The notes under the pieces: model-generated
The model's database searches: none
The model's input: only the letters and a program-made list of their open reading frames with translations
Told to the model about the DNA's origin: nothing
Position numbers and translations under genes: made by a program
Shown here: in pieces, positions 1-6,522 of the stretch
Position numbering within the stretch: the stretch's first letter is position 1
Layout of the letters: the number at the start of each line of letters is the position of its first letter
Assembly (NCBI GenBank): GCA_964452575.1
Contig: CAYVMN010000187.1
Span: forward strand, 1 to 8,580
Origin: CAYVMN01 sp964452575
Lineage (GTDB): Bacteria > Desulfobacterota > DSM-4660 > Desulfatiglandales > Desulfatiglandaceae
Direction of reading: 5' to 3'
Length of the DNA stretch: 8,580 bases

Positions 1-9
1 TATCCAAAA

Positions 10-45
10 GCTAACCGCTAATGGCTAAGAGCTAACCGCACAGGT
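10..45 (+). repeat. Heptanucleotide tandem repeat cluster, left copy
   Basis: Four consecutive 7-base units follow the pattern GCTAANN (10-16, 17-23, 24-30, 31-37) and are closed by the non-repeat end GCACAGGT (38-45). A copy in the opposite orientation lies at 8528-8563; the two agree at 33 of 36 positions, and the differences fall in the second and third units. Both copies share the same GCACAGGT border, which faces inward on both sides. The shared border suggests a dispersed element of defined structure rather than chance slippage. Short heptanucleotide tandem repeats are a known class of dispersed bacterial repeat (for example in cyanobacteria); the function is unknown. Confidence 0.8.
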
Positions 46-235
46 CCAATTCTTTTATCAAAATATCAAAGCCAAGAGGGAACTAACATACGGGTAATTC
101 CATATAAAAATCGTCGGCGGCCGCTAAAGGAAGCTCTCATAGCAGTCGGGATAGGGACCTATGCTGTCCCATAAGGATCTCTAGTAAAAGTAATTATTAA
201 AATCTACTTTCACTCACAATCCATCTATCTTCCAA

Positions 236-293
236 AGGCAGGAATCTGTTCTTTTTCCCTGGATCTTGGATTCCTGCCTACACGGGAATGACA
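236..293. repeat. REP-like palindromic repeat element
   Basis: An exact 11-base inverted repeat pairs 236-246 (AGGCAGGAATC) with 269-279 (GATTCCTGCCT), leaving a 22-base loop. The right arm can also form a second, smaller hairpin: ATTCCTG at 271-277 against CGGGAAT at 283-289 with one T-G pair and a 6-base loop, followed by GACA. The ATTCC-YG-N6-CGGGAAT-GAC layout matches a family of palindromic intergenic repeats found in many proteobacteria (the neisserial dRS3 repeat has a similar ATTCC/GGAAT core). It sits 54 bases ahead of the first gene, so it may lie in the operon leader. Family assignment is from memory; other genomic copies were not checked. Confidence 0.65.
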
Positions 294-347
294 TGAGAAA
301 ACCCTGTATCCAGGTACCTAAAATTATCAATCCAAAAGAGAAAGTCT

Positions 348-911
348 ATGAAAGAGATAAAGATATTTGGTCGGGGGGGACAGGGCGTGGTTACAGGCGC
401 CCAGGTTCTGGCCGCAGCAGCCTTCATCGATGGTTACTGGTCCCAGACCTTTCCACAGTTCGGGGCAGAGAGACGGGGCGCGCCTGTCATCGCCTATGTC
501 AGGCTGGCTGCTGAGCCTTTAAAGACCCATGATAAAGTCTATACCCCTGATGTGGTTGTCATCATGGATGCGCACCTCTTTAAGATGGGAAATCCTCTGG
601 AAGGGATGAAACCGGGGGGGAGGGTTATCGTTAATTGTCAGGACGAAAGGAAAGAACTTCCCTCAAACCTGCCCGATACTATGGGAGGGCTCTTCACCAT
701 TGATGCAACCGCCATTGCTCACCAGTTATACGGCAAGACAACGATACCGATCACAAACATCATTATTGTCGGGGCTTACAGCGCCGCAGAAAAGGATGTC
801 TCCATCGATGCGATCTCCAAGACCCTGCCGGACTATTTTCCTGAAAAGCAGATTGAGATCAATCGAAAGGCCGCCCAGATGGGGTATGAAAACCTGCGAG
901 GGATATCATGA
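348..911 (+). CDS. porG: 2-oxoacid:acceptor oxidoreductase, gamma subunit
   Basis: A 187-residue protein of the POR/VOR/KOR gamma family, whose domain helps bind coenzyme A in enzymes that convert a 2-oxo acid plus CoA to acyl-CoA, CO2 and reduced acceptor. The N-terminus has the glycine-rich signature GRGGQGVVTGA at residues 8-18. Residues 35-47 carry the conserved FPxFGxERRGAPV block. Length is normal for a stand-alone gamma subunit (about 180-190). The ATG at 348 is preceded by a purine-rich but weak ribosome-binding stretch at about 335-344. The gene opens a four-gene operon, and its stop overlaps the next start as ATGA at 908-911, indicating translational coupling. The family is clear; whether the substrate is pyruvate or another 2-oxo acid cannot be read from this subunit. 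Confidence 0.93.
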   Translation: MKEIKIFGRGGQGVVTGAQVLAAAAFIDGYWSQTFPQFGAERRGAPVIAYVRLAAEPLKTHDKVYTPDVVVIMDAHLFKMGNPLEGMKPGGRVIVNCQDERKELPSNLPDTMGGLFTIDATAIAHQLYGKTTIPITNIIIVGAYSAAEKDVSIDAISKTLPDYFPEKQIEINRKAAQMGYENLRGIS

Positions 912-2689
912 GTCGATCAGAGCATATCGGACCGGACATTACGAAGCGTTATTCTTACAAGGAACTGCCCATCGGCAATGTGGGTATAGGGCTGCCGCCC
1001 GTGAGGAGAAAGACCGGGCTCTGGCGATACATGCGGCCCGAGTACCAGTCCAAGATCCCGCCCTGCCAGGACTCGTGCCCACTGGGAAACTGGATTCAGC
1101 GCTTTTTGCAAGGGATTGTTCAGGGGAGCCTGGGTGAGGCCTGGGAGATCCTGACCCTGGAGAATCCTTTTCCGGGCGTGTGCGGAAGGGTCTGTCATCA
1201 TCCCTGTGAAGAGGCCTGCAATCGTAAGGATGTGGATAAGGCCCTCTCTATTCAGGCCTTGGAACGTAACTTGGCAGACCAATTCTTTGACAAACCTCTC
1301 GTAGCCCCTGTGTGCAGAGAAAAGCAGGACAAGAAAGTGGCTGTTGTCGGTGCCGGGCCTGCGGGACTAGCCTGTGCCTATTTTTTGACCTTGATGGGAT
1401 ATCCCGTCACCCTGTTCGAGGCAAGAGATGAGCTGGGCGGAATCCCTCAGATGGCCATTCCCTCATATAGACTGCCCAGAGATGTGCTCAATAAAGAGAT
1501 ACGGGACATTCTTTCTCTAGGTATGGAGGTGAGAACGGGTTGCAGGATTGGTTCCGATCTGGCCTTCGACGACTTGACGAAGGCGTATGATGCCGTTTTT
1601 CTGGCCTCAGGAGCCGAAAGAGAACCCCGGTTGAATGTTCCTGGAGAAGAATCTGAAGGGTTGATAAGGTGTATGGATTTTCTAACCCGTGTCCATCAAG
1701 AAGATGAGATAAGCTTGGGAGACAGGGTTCTCGTGATAGGAGGCGGTAACGCCGCCATCGATGCAGCCTCCACCGCCCTTCGCATGAAGGCCAGAAAGGT
1801 GACCCTAGTCTGCCTGGAAGGGCGTGATGAGATGCCAGCCTGGGATTATGAGATAAAAGACGCACTGGGGGAAGGTATTCAGATCCTTAACGGCTTTGGC
1901 GTTAACAGGTTCCTGAATGAAGATGACAGAATCAGAGGTGTTGAGCTCAAACGATGTGCTGCTGTCTTTGACGATAAAGGGGTCTTTAATCCCCGGTACG
2001 ATGATACAGCGTTGGACATCATTGAGGCAGACACGGTTATTCTATCCATTGGTCGGATGTTTGATTCGGCCTTTGCGGTGAAGCTGCATCTCGGTGCCAC
2101 GGAAAAGGGAGCAATAGCCGTCAATCACATCACCCTGGAGACATCCGTGAAAGGTCTCTTTGCGGGAGGGGACGCCACAGACCAGCCCTGGACCGTCTCC
2201 GAGGCCATAGGTTCCGCAAAGCGGGCAGCAATTGCCATGGATCATTATCTGCGTGGAAATGATCTCCGTGGGCTTGCTGAGAGCCGGGCCCTTGCCCACA
2301 CCATGCGTAAGCACCTGGGCCTCGATCCTTTCAGCCACTTTGATAAGGCAAAAATAGCAACTCTGGAAGATTTGAATATGTCCTATGTCGTCCAGTCCGC
2401 CAGACATATTCCAGAGAGATTATCTCCTTCCGAACGGACAACCAACTTCAACGAAATCGCTTTAGGGATGGATCCTGAATTGGCCCTTGAGGAGGCCAAG
2501 CGGTGTCTCAGCTGCGGGGTATGCCGTCTGTGCGGAAACTGTTATCTTTTCTGCCCCGACGGCGCTGTTCAACTTGATCCTCAAACGGGGCGCTTTGCAA
2601 TAGATTTTGAATATTGCAAGGGCTGCGGTGTCTGTCAGAATGAATGTCCGTGTGGATTCATTATTATGATCTCTGAGAGCGAGGCATAG
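908..2689 (+). CDS. FAD/NAD(P)-binding GltD-like oxidoreductase fused to 2[4Fe-4S] ferredoxin domain
   Basis: A 593-residue modular electron-transfer subunit. Residues about 45-125 form the iron-sulfur domain seen at the N-terminus of glutamate synthase small subunits and dihydropyrimidine dehydrogenase, with cysteines 53, 57, 92, 96, 100 and 104. A first Rossmann motif GAGPAG at 148-153 followed by E171 binds FAD; a second, GGGNAAID at 278-285, binds the nicotinamide nucleotide. GLFAGGDA at 416-423 is the second FAD contact typical of this family. The C-terminus has two ferredoxin motifs: C539, C542, C545, C549-Pro and C570, C573, C576, C580-Pro. It lies between the gamma and alpha genes, where a small delta ferredoxin subunit would be expected, so it probably replaces delta and links the enzyme to NAD(H) or NADP(H). 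ATG 908 overlaps the previous stop and has GAGGGA at 898-903. Extra cysteines 533, 536 and 582 are unassigned. PadH of phenylglyoxylate:NAD oxidoreductase is a functional parallel. Confidence 0.9.
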   Translation: MSRSEHIGPDITKRYSYKELPIGNVGIGLPPVRRKTGLWRYMRPEYQSKIPPCQDSCPLGNWIQRFLQGIVQGSLGEAWEILTLENPFPGVCGRVCHHPCEEACNRKDVDKALSIQALERNLADQFFDKPLVAPVCREKQDKKVAVVGAGPAGLACAYFLTLMGYPVTLFEARDELGGIPQMAIPSYRLPRDVLNKEIRDILSLGMEVRTGCRIGSDLAFDDLTKAYDAVFLASGAEREPRLNVPGEESEGLIRCMDFLTRVHQEDEISLGDRVLVIGGGNAAIDAASTALRMKARKVTLVCLEGRDEMPAWDYEIKDALGEGIQILNGFGVNRFLNEDDRIRGVELKRCAAVFDDKGVFNPRYDDTALDIIEADTVILSIGRMFDSAFAVKLHLGATEKGAIAVNHITLETSVKGLFAGGDATDQPWTVSEAIGSAKRAAIAMDHYLRGNDLRGLAESRALAHTMRKHLGLDPFSHFDKAKIATLEDLNMSYVVQSARHIPERLSPSERTTNFNEIALGMDPELALEEAKRCLSCGVCRLCGNCYLFCPDGAVQLDPQTGRFAIDFEYCKGCGVCQNECPCGFIIMISESEA

Positions 2690-2691
2690 CC

Positions 2692-3885
2692 ATGGGAACA
2701 AAGAAGATGTTAACCGGAAATTATGCTGCGGCGCACGGGGCTCGTTTGGCACGTATTGAGGTGATGCCTGTCTATCCCATTACCCCCCAGACTCCGCTCA
2801 TGGAAAAGGTGGTCGATTTTATAGAGAGCGGCGATCTGGACGCGGAGTTCATCCCAGTGGAATCAGAGCACTCGGTTATGGCCGCCGCCGTTGCAGCACA
2901 GGCCATGGGTGCCAGGACCTTTACGGCCACGTCCGCCCAGGGACTGGTCTATATGCACGAAAATCTGTTCGTGGCCTCCGCTACTCGGCTGCCTGTTGTG
3001 ATGGCCATCGTTAATCGATATGTGGGCCCGCCCCAGACTATTGTTCCTGACCATACAGACTCCCTCGACCAGAGGGATACGGGATGGATACAGATCTATG
3101 TGGAGGATGCCCAGGAGGCCCACGATATGATTGTTCAGGCCTATCGCATTGGAGAGGATAAAAGGGTGCTTCTTCCCGTGGCCGTCTGCTATGAGGGTAT
3201 CATTATCTCTCATAAGATGGAACCTGTGGAGGTCCTAGATCAGGAAAAGGTGGACCGCTTTTTACCACCCTATCGACCGGATCATGTTATCCTGGACCCG
3301 GAGCATCCCATGGCCCTGGGACAGATCGCCATGGACGATTCCTATATCACTGAGATCAAATATCAGCAGCAGGAGGCCATGGAGCAGGCCAGAGTTGTGA
3401 TTCAGGAGGTGGATCAGGAGTTCGGCGGGATCTTTGAGAGGAGGTATGGTGGACTGATCTCATTGGAAATGATAGAGGATGCCGAGATCGCCATTTTGAC
3501 CATGGGAAGCATGGCCACCACGGCAAGGGGGGTGGTGAAACAACTGAGAGATGAAAGGGGGATACCCTTAGGGCTGGTGAAACTGCGGAGCTTCAGGCCA
3601 TTTCCGGATAAGGAACTCAAGGAGTGCCTCTCAAAACTGAAAGCCATTGCTGTTCTTGAGAAGGATGTGTCTGTGGGAGCCGGCGGCATTGTTTATTTTG
3701 AGCTCTGTCACTGCTTTAATGAAAGAAACAACAATCCTCTCCTCATTGATTACATCCTGGGGCTTGGAGGTCGGGATGTGGTGCCTGAAGATATCCGTGC
3801 GATTGCCATGAATCTATATGAGGAGAGAAACGTGGAGAGTATAACCGACCCTATTCGATGGTATCAGTTAAGGGGTTTGTCATGA
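2692..3885 (+). CDS. porA: 2-oxoacid:acceptor oxidoreductase, alpha subunit
   Basis: A 397-residue alpha subunit of the POR family, combining the pyrimidine-binding (domain I) and transketolase C-terminal-like (domain II) parts. Domain I shows YPITPQTP at 28-35, where Thr31 matches the substrate-contacting threonine of pyruvate:ferredoxin oxidoreductases, and VESEHS at 56-61, where Glu57 fits the TPP-activating glutamate. It also has TFTATSAQGL at 76-85 and Arg109 of the VNR motif. Domain II begins near residue 265 (LTMGSMATTARG) and includes DVSVGAGG near 325. Length is standard. The loop after Arg109 reads GPPQTIVPDHTDS, unlike the APINIWNDHQDS form I associate with classical pyruvate enzymes, so substrate choice may differ. 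ATG 2692 starts two bases after the previous stop, with an AGG at 2682-2684. The stop overlaps the beta start. Alternatives are the VOR, KOR or phenylglyoxylate types. Confidence 0.92.
   Translation: MGTKKMLTGNYAAAHGARLARIEVMPVYPITPQTPLMEKVVDFIESGDLDAEFIPVESEHSVMAAAVAAQAMGARTFTATSAQGLVYMHENLFVASATRLPVVMAIVNRYVGPPQTIVPDHTDSLDQRDTGWIQIYVEDAQEAHDMIVQAYRIGEDKRVLLPVAVCYEGIIISHKMEPVEVLDQEKVDRFLPPYRPDHVILDPEHPMALGQIAMDDSYITEIKYQQQEAMEQARVVIQEVDQEFGGIFERRYGGLISLEMIEDAEIAILTMGSMATTARGVVKQLRDERGIPLGLVKLRSFRPFPDKELKECLSKLKAIAVLEKDVSVGAGGIVYFELCHCFNERNNNPLLIDYILGLGGRDVVPEDIRAIAMNLYEERNVESITDPIRWYQLRGLS
3871..3875 (+). promoter_or_regulatory. Ribosome-binding site fixing the beta-subunit start
   Basis: AGGGG lies six bases before the ATG at 3882. 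This supports 3882 rather than the in-frame upstream ATG at 3858, which has no comparable site and would create a longer overlap with the alpha gene. The chosen start forms an ATGA overlap with the alpha stop, as at the gamma/flavoprotein junction. Confidence 0.7.
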
Positions 3886-4787
3886 GAACGATCAAAGAGC
3901 TGAATGAATTGATTCCTCAAGAAGAGCTCTTCCACACCGGTCATCCCCTGTGTCCGGGTTGTCCCGGGGGGATGGCGGCAAGATGGATAAGTAAGGTCTT
4001 GGGAAAGCATACCATTGCCAATCTGGGGGCGACCTGTTTAGTTTTGACCACCCAGGTTCACCCCTATTCCCTTGAGGTTCCCTCCTTTTTCATTGCCATG
4101 GCCCCGGCGGCCGCAGGGATGTCCGGGATGAGTGCCGCCATAAAGGTTTTAAAAAGGAAGGGCGTTATTCCGGCAGATCATAAGATCAATATTATTGCTC
4201 TCTCCGGGGATGGTTCCACCGGGGATATCGGCATGGCGGCCCTTTCAGGTATTGCAGAGAGAAATGATGACGGCATCTATTTCTGCTATGACAATGAGGC
4301 TTACATGAACACCGGCATACAGCGAAGCAGTTTAACACCTCAGTTTTCCTGGACAACCTCCACAACCAAGGGAAAAGCCCAACGAAAGAAGGATCTGCCG
4401 AGAATCATGGCCGCCCATGACATTCCCTATGTGGCAACCGTTTCTGTGGGGTATCCGGAGGACTTTATAACAAAGGTGACCAAGGCAAGAGACATGGAGC
4501 CCGGGTTCAAGTATATTCATATTCAGGCGCCGTGCCCCACGGGATGGCGGTTCCCTGAAAGCAAGACCGTTGAGATGGCCCGCCTGAGCGTTGAAACAGG
4601 ATTTTTCATTCTTTACGAGGTGGATCACGGCGCCTTTAGGATCACCTTCAGGCCTCCCAAACGCAAGCCTGTCGAGGAATATCTGAAACTCCAGGGAAGA
4701 TTTGACAGCCTGACCCGTGAGAACATTCAAACCTTGCAAGACTGGGTGGACGAGAAGTGGGAGCAGAAGGATTCCTGTTGCAGATGA
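3882..4787 (+). CDS. porB: 2-oxoacid:acceptor oxidoreductase, TPP-binding beta subunit
   Basis: A 301-residue beta subunit that binds thiamine diphosphate and the [4Fe-4S] cluster nearest to it, forming the catalytic centre with alpha. Four cysteines fit the cluster ligands: C24 and C27 (CPGC), C52 (GATC) and C218 (APCPTGW). The TPP/magnesium motif starts at GDG 109-111 and continues to the family signature YDNEAYMNTGIQRS at 136-149. Length matches stand-alone beta subunits (about 290-320). The start is set at the ATG overlapping the alpha stop, preceded by AGGGG; an upstream ATG at 3858 would add only eight non-conserved residues. It is the last gene of the operon and is followed within ten bases by a probable terminator. 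The protein ends in a Cys-Cys-Arg tail without known role. The family is certain; the substrate is not. Confidence 0.94.
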   Translation: MRTIKELNELIPQEELFHTGHPLCPGCPGGMAARWISKVLGKHTIANLGATCLVLTTQVHPYSLEVPSFFIAMAPAAAGMSGMSAAIKVLKRKGVIPADHKINIIALSGDGSTGDIGMAALSGIAERNDDGIYFCYDNEAYMNTGIQRSSLTPQFSWTTSTTKGKAQRKKDLPRIMAAHDIPYVATVSVGYPEDFITKVTKARDMEPGFKYIHIQAPCPTGWRFPESKTVEMARLSVETGFFILYEVDHGAFRITFRPPKRKPVEEYLKLQGRFDSLTRENIQTLQDWVDEKWEQKDSCCR

Positions 4788-4796
4788 GATCAAGCC

Positions 4797-4836
4797 CCCC
4801 TCTTTCTGAGAATCACTGGAGGGGATTGTCTTTTTT
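4797..4836 (+). terminator. Probable intrinsic terminator of the oxidoreductase operon
   Basis: CCCCTCT at 4797-4803 pairs with GGAGGGG at 4818-4824 (one T-G pair) across a 14-base loop. A T-rich stretch including six T at 4831-4836 begins a few bases after the stem. It starts ten bases after the beta stop codon. An outer pair, GATCAA at 4788-4793 with TTGATC at 4835-4840, could close a larger structure. The gap of six bases between stem and T-run is longer than ideal, so termination may be partial. Confidence 0.6.
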
Positions 4837-5230
4837 GATCCTCAAAAGGACAACTTCTTCAAGATCTGTGGGACCCTGATTCATGCCCCCTTGACGTGCG
4901 CATTCGTTTCAAGTTGATTCGGCTGAGACTTAGGCCTTTTTGGAACCGTTTAAATAGTCTCCAGTTTCTGGTGCTCCTTTCAGCCCTTAACCTGTTTCCC
5001 TTTTCGGTAACGTGATGACCGACTTTTTCAAAAAAATGACCCACCATCTTAACGAATCCTTTTTCAATCTAAACAAGAAGTTTCCCGGAGAGAGTCAAGA
5101 CAATGTCAATCGGTTCCGTTAAAGATCGTTTCTTGCATGAATTTCTGCCCTTCCGGGAGGGAGAGGATGCCCCTTGCCTATGAATCATTAAAATTTATCT
5201 CTTTTTCCTATTTGGGGATTCACCTGTTGA

Positions 5231-5253
5231 CCATCTCCAACCAAAAGAGATGG
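5231..5253. promoter_or_regulatory. Inverted repeat, possible operator upstream of TRAP operon
   Basis: CCATCTC at 5231-5237 and GAGATGG at 5247-5253 are exact reverse complements separated by nine bases. TTGACC at 5227-5232 overlaps the left arm and could be a -35 hexamer, although no good -10 follows at 16-18 bases. The site lies about 100 bases before the binding-protein start, a reasonable place for a repressor or activator of the transporter. No regulator gene is present in the window. It could also be an RNA hairpin or chance. Confidence 0.35.
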
Positions 5254-5340
5254 AAGGATCTTTCTTGGGTGAAAAGAAAGGGGGTGATGTGACTCACAGC
5301 GTTCGTGGGGGTTTTGTTTAAAAACGCAAGAAATCACAAG

Positions 5341-5348
5341 GGAGGTGA
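5341..5348 (+). promoter_or_regulatory. Strong Shine-Dalgarno site of dctP
   Basis: GGAGGTGA is a near-perfect match to the 16S rRNA anti-Shine-Dalgarno sequence, with the GGAGG core six bases before the ATG at 5352. It is clearly stronger than the sites of the other genes in the window, which fits the high expression usually needed for a binding protein. Confidence 0.8.
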
Positions 5349-5351
5349 ACT

Positions 5352-6431
5352 ATGAAACGACGAGACTTCTTAAAGAAGACGGCATTGGGTGTTGCTGCAG
5401 CAGCGGCATTTGTACCGTCCCGTGCAAGGGCCCAAAAAAGCTTTAAATGGAAGATGGTCACAAGCTATCCGCCCAAATACCCCGTCCTGCAAACCGGATG
5501 TGATTGGCTGGCAAAGAGGATTGAGACCATGAGTGAAGGGCGCCTCAAGATCCAGGTCTTTGCCGGCGGGGAACTCGTAGGGCCGCTGGAGGTCTTTGAC
5601 GCCGTCAAACAGGGGCAGGCCATTCAGATGGGAAGCACGGCCTCTTACTACTATGCAGGACAAGTGCCTGTAGGGCAGTTGTTCACGGCCATTCCGTTCG
5701 GATTCACGGCCTCTGAAACGTATTCCTGGTTCTATCAGGGTGGAGGCCTTGAACTCTATCGAAAGATCTTTAAAAAGCATAACATCTACCCCATTCCGCA
5801 CCTGAACACCATGATCCAGATGGCAGGGTGGTTCCGAAAAGAGATCAAATCGGTGGATGATTTCAAGGGTCTCAGGTTTCGAATTCCTGGACTGGGCGGC
5901 AAGACCCTCGCCAAACTGGGGGCCAACATCGTACTTCTACCCGGCAGCGAGATCTTCACTGCCTTTGAAAGGGGTGTCCTGGATGGCTGCGAATGGGCCA
6001 TTCCCATCTTTGATCAGAGATTTGGGCTCTATCAGGCGGCCAAATACTATTACTATCCGGGCTGGCAGGAGCCTCAGGCCAATGTGGATATCTATGTCAA
6101 TACAAAGGCATGGGAGTCTCTTCCCCCTGATCTTCAGGCCATTGTGGAGGCTGCCTGCGCAGAAGGCCTTCTGAAGAGCTTCACCGAGGTGATCGACATG
6201 AATGCCACCGCCCTCAAGGAGCTGACTGAAAAACACGGCGTTATCCTGAAAAAGTTACCGGATGATGTGATAAAGGCCCTTCAAAAGGCGGCCAATGAAG
6301 TGCTTGATGAGCAGGCCGCAAAGGATCCCGACACAAAGGAGGTCTTGGCCTCCTTCCGCCAGTTCCAGGCCAAGATCAAACATTTCAGGGAAATATCCGA
6401 AGGCGCCTATATGAAGGCCAAGGAGCTATAA
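5352..6431 (+). CDS. dctP: TRAP transporter substrate-binding protein, TakP-like (2-oxoacid type)
   Basis: A 359-residue periplasmic solute-binding protein of the DctP family, delivering substrate to the membrane subunits encoded just downstream. The N-terminus is a Tat signal: twin arginines R3-R4 in KRRDFLKK, a hydrophobic stretch at 10-21 and a probable cleavage after ARA (25-27). Export by Tat implies folding, often as a dimer or with ligand, before transport. The body matches what I recall of Rhodobacter TakP, which binds pyruvate and other 2-oxo acids with sodium: WKMVTSYPPKYP at 33-44, FTAIPFG at 111-117, QMAGWFRKEI at 156-165, RIPGLGG at 177-183, and CEWAIP at 213-218. In TakP, a Gln, an Arg and a Glu-Trp pair contact the sodium-bound ligand; Gln156, Arg177, Glu214 and Trp215 are the likely counterparts. 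AAKYYYYPGWQEP follows. The substrate prediction agrees with the neighbouring 2-oxoacid oxidoreductase but is inference; lactate or another carboxylate is possible. Confidence 0.92.
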   Translation: MKRRDFLKKTALGVAAAAAFVPSRARAQKSFKWKMVTSYPPKYPVLQTGCDWLAKRIETMSEGRLKIQVFAGGELVGPLEVFDAVKQGQAIQMGSTASYYYAGQVPVGQLFTAIPFGFTASETYSWFYQGGGLELYRKIFKKHNIYPIPHLNTMIQMAGWFRKEIKSVDDFKGLRFRIPGLGGKTLAKLGANIVLLPGSEIFTAFERGVLDGCEWAIPIFDQRFGLYQAAKYYYYPGWQEPQANVDIYVNTKAWESLPPDLQAIVEAACAEGLLKSFTEVIDMNATALKELTEKHGVILKKLPDDVIKALQKAANEVLDEQAAKDPDTKEVLASFRQFQAKIKHFREISEGAYMKAKEL

Positions 6432-6446
6432 GGTCACTTGAACACA

Positions 6447-6504
6447 CCTTTTCACCCTGCCCGCGCCAACCCTCATGAAAGGGACAGGGCAGGGGTGAAA
6501 AAGG
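6447..6504 (+). promoter_or_regulatory. Intercistronic stem-loop between dctP and dctQ
   Basis: The left arm at 6447-6462 (CCTTTTCACCCTGCCC) pairs with the right arm at 6487-6504 along all 16 of its bases, with two single-base bulges in the right arm. The 24-base loop can form its own hairpin, CCCT 6470-6473 with AGGG 6480-6483. No T-run follows, so this does not look like a full terminator. Such stem-loops after binding-protein genes are known to protect the upstream message from 3' exonuclease decay and lower the downstream output, giving more binding protein than permease. The dctQ ribosome-binding site begins six bases after the stem. Confidence 0.7.
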
Positions 6505-6509
6505 TTCGG

Positions 6510-6515
6510 AAAGGA
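6510..6515 (+). promoter_or_regulatory. Ribosome-binding site fixing the dctQ TTG start
   Basis: AAAGGA lies seven bases before a TTG codon at 6523. The ATG at 6531 is in a different frame, so TTG is the best start that gives a full-length first membrane segment. The weak start codon and adjacent stem-loop both suggest reduced translation relative to dctP. Confidence 0.6.
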
Positions 6516-6522
6516 TATCATC

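Larger units (their letters stand above)
1..347. other. Left non-coding region with two repeat elements
   Basis: No credible coding region is seen before the first gene at 348. The region contains a heptanucleotide repeat cluster at 10-45, a possible small hairpin at 152-173 (GGGAC at 154-158 against GTCCC at 166-170, extendable by two pairs with one bulged A) and a REP-like palindromic element at 236-293. The rest is AT-rich and featureless to my reading. The promoter of the oxidoreductase operon should lie here, but I see no convincing -35/-10 pair, so I do not place one. Nothing resembling the end of an upstream gene, a tRNA or a recognised riboswitch was found. Confidence 0.6.
4841..5351. 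other. Intergenic region between oxidoreductase and TRAP operons
   Basis: No gene is called here. Short reading frames overlap at 4896-5015 (GTG start, 39 codons), 5015-5122 (35 codons) and 5103-5183 (26 codons). They are short enough to occur by chance, only the last has a plausible ribosome-binding site (GGAGAG at 5087-5092), and I recognise none. A perfect 7-base inverted repeat lies at 5231-5253, and GTGACTCAC at 5289-5297 is a 9-base palindrome. GCGTT at 5299-5303 can pair with AACGC at 5323-5327 just ahead of the binding-protein ribosome-binding site. The TRAP promoter should be in this stretch, but no convincing sigma-70 or sigma-54 site was found. Confidence 0.55.

Noticed and set aside
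141..173. Hairpin around GGGAC/GTCCC as terminator or riboswitch
   Set aside because: Only five solid pairs, no T-run and no recognised aptamer core.
265..294. TTGGAT and TGACAT as a sigma-70 promoter for the oxidoreductase operon
   Set aside because: Both hexamers are poor and lie inside the palindromic repeat, whose own conservation explains them.
266..514. Plus-strand reading frame of 82 codons overlapping the gamma subunit start
   Set aside because: It overlaps a clear gamma-subunit gene in another frame, starts inside the palindromic repeat and shows no domain.
3858..3881. Earlier ATG for the beta subunit
   Set aside because: It adds eight unconserved residues and lacks a ribosome-binding site; the ATG at 3882 has AGGGG and an ATGA overlap.
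4859..5047. Minus-strand frame of 62 codons in the intergenic gap
   Set aside because: No ribosome-binding site, low complexity rich in basic residues and no recognised family.
5116..5137. Possible sigma-54 promoter around TTGCAT
   Set aside because: The -12-like TTGCA is present but no GG doublet lies at the required spacing upstream.
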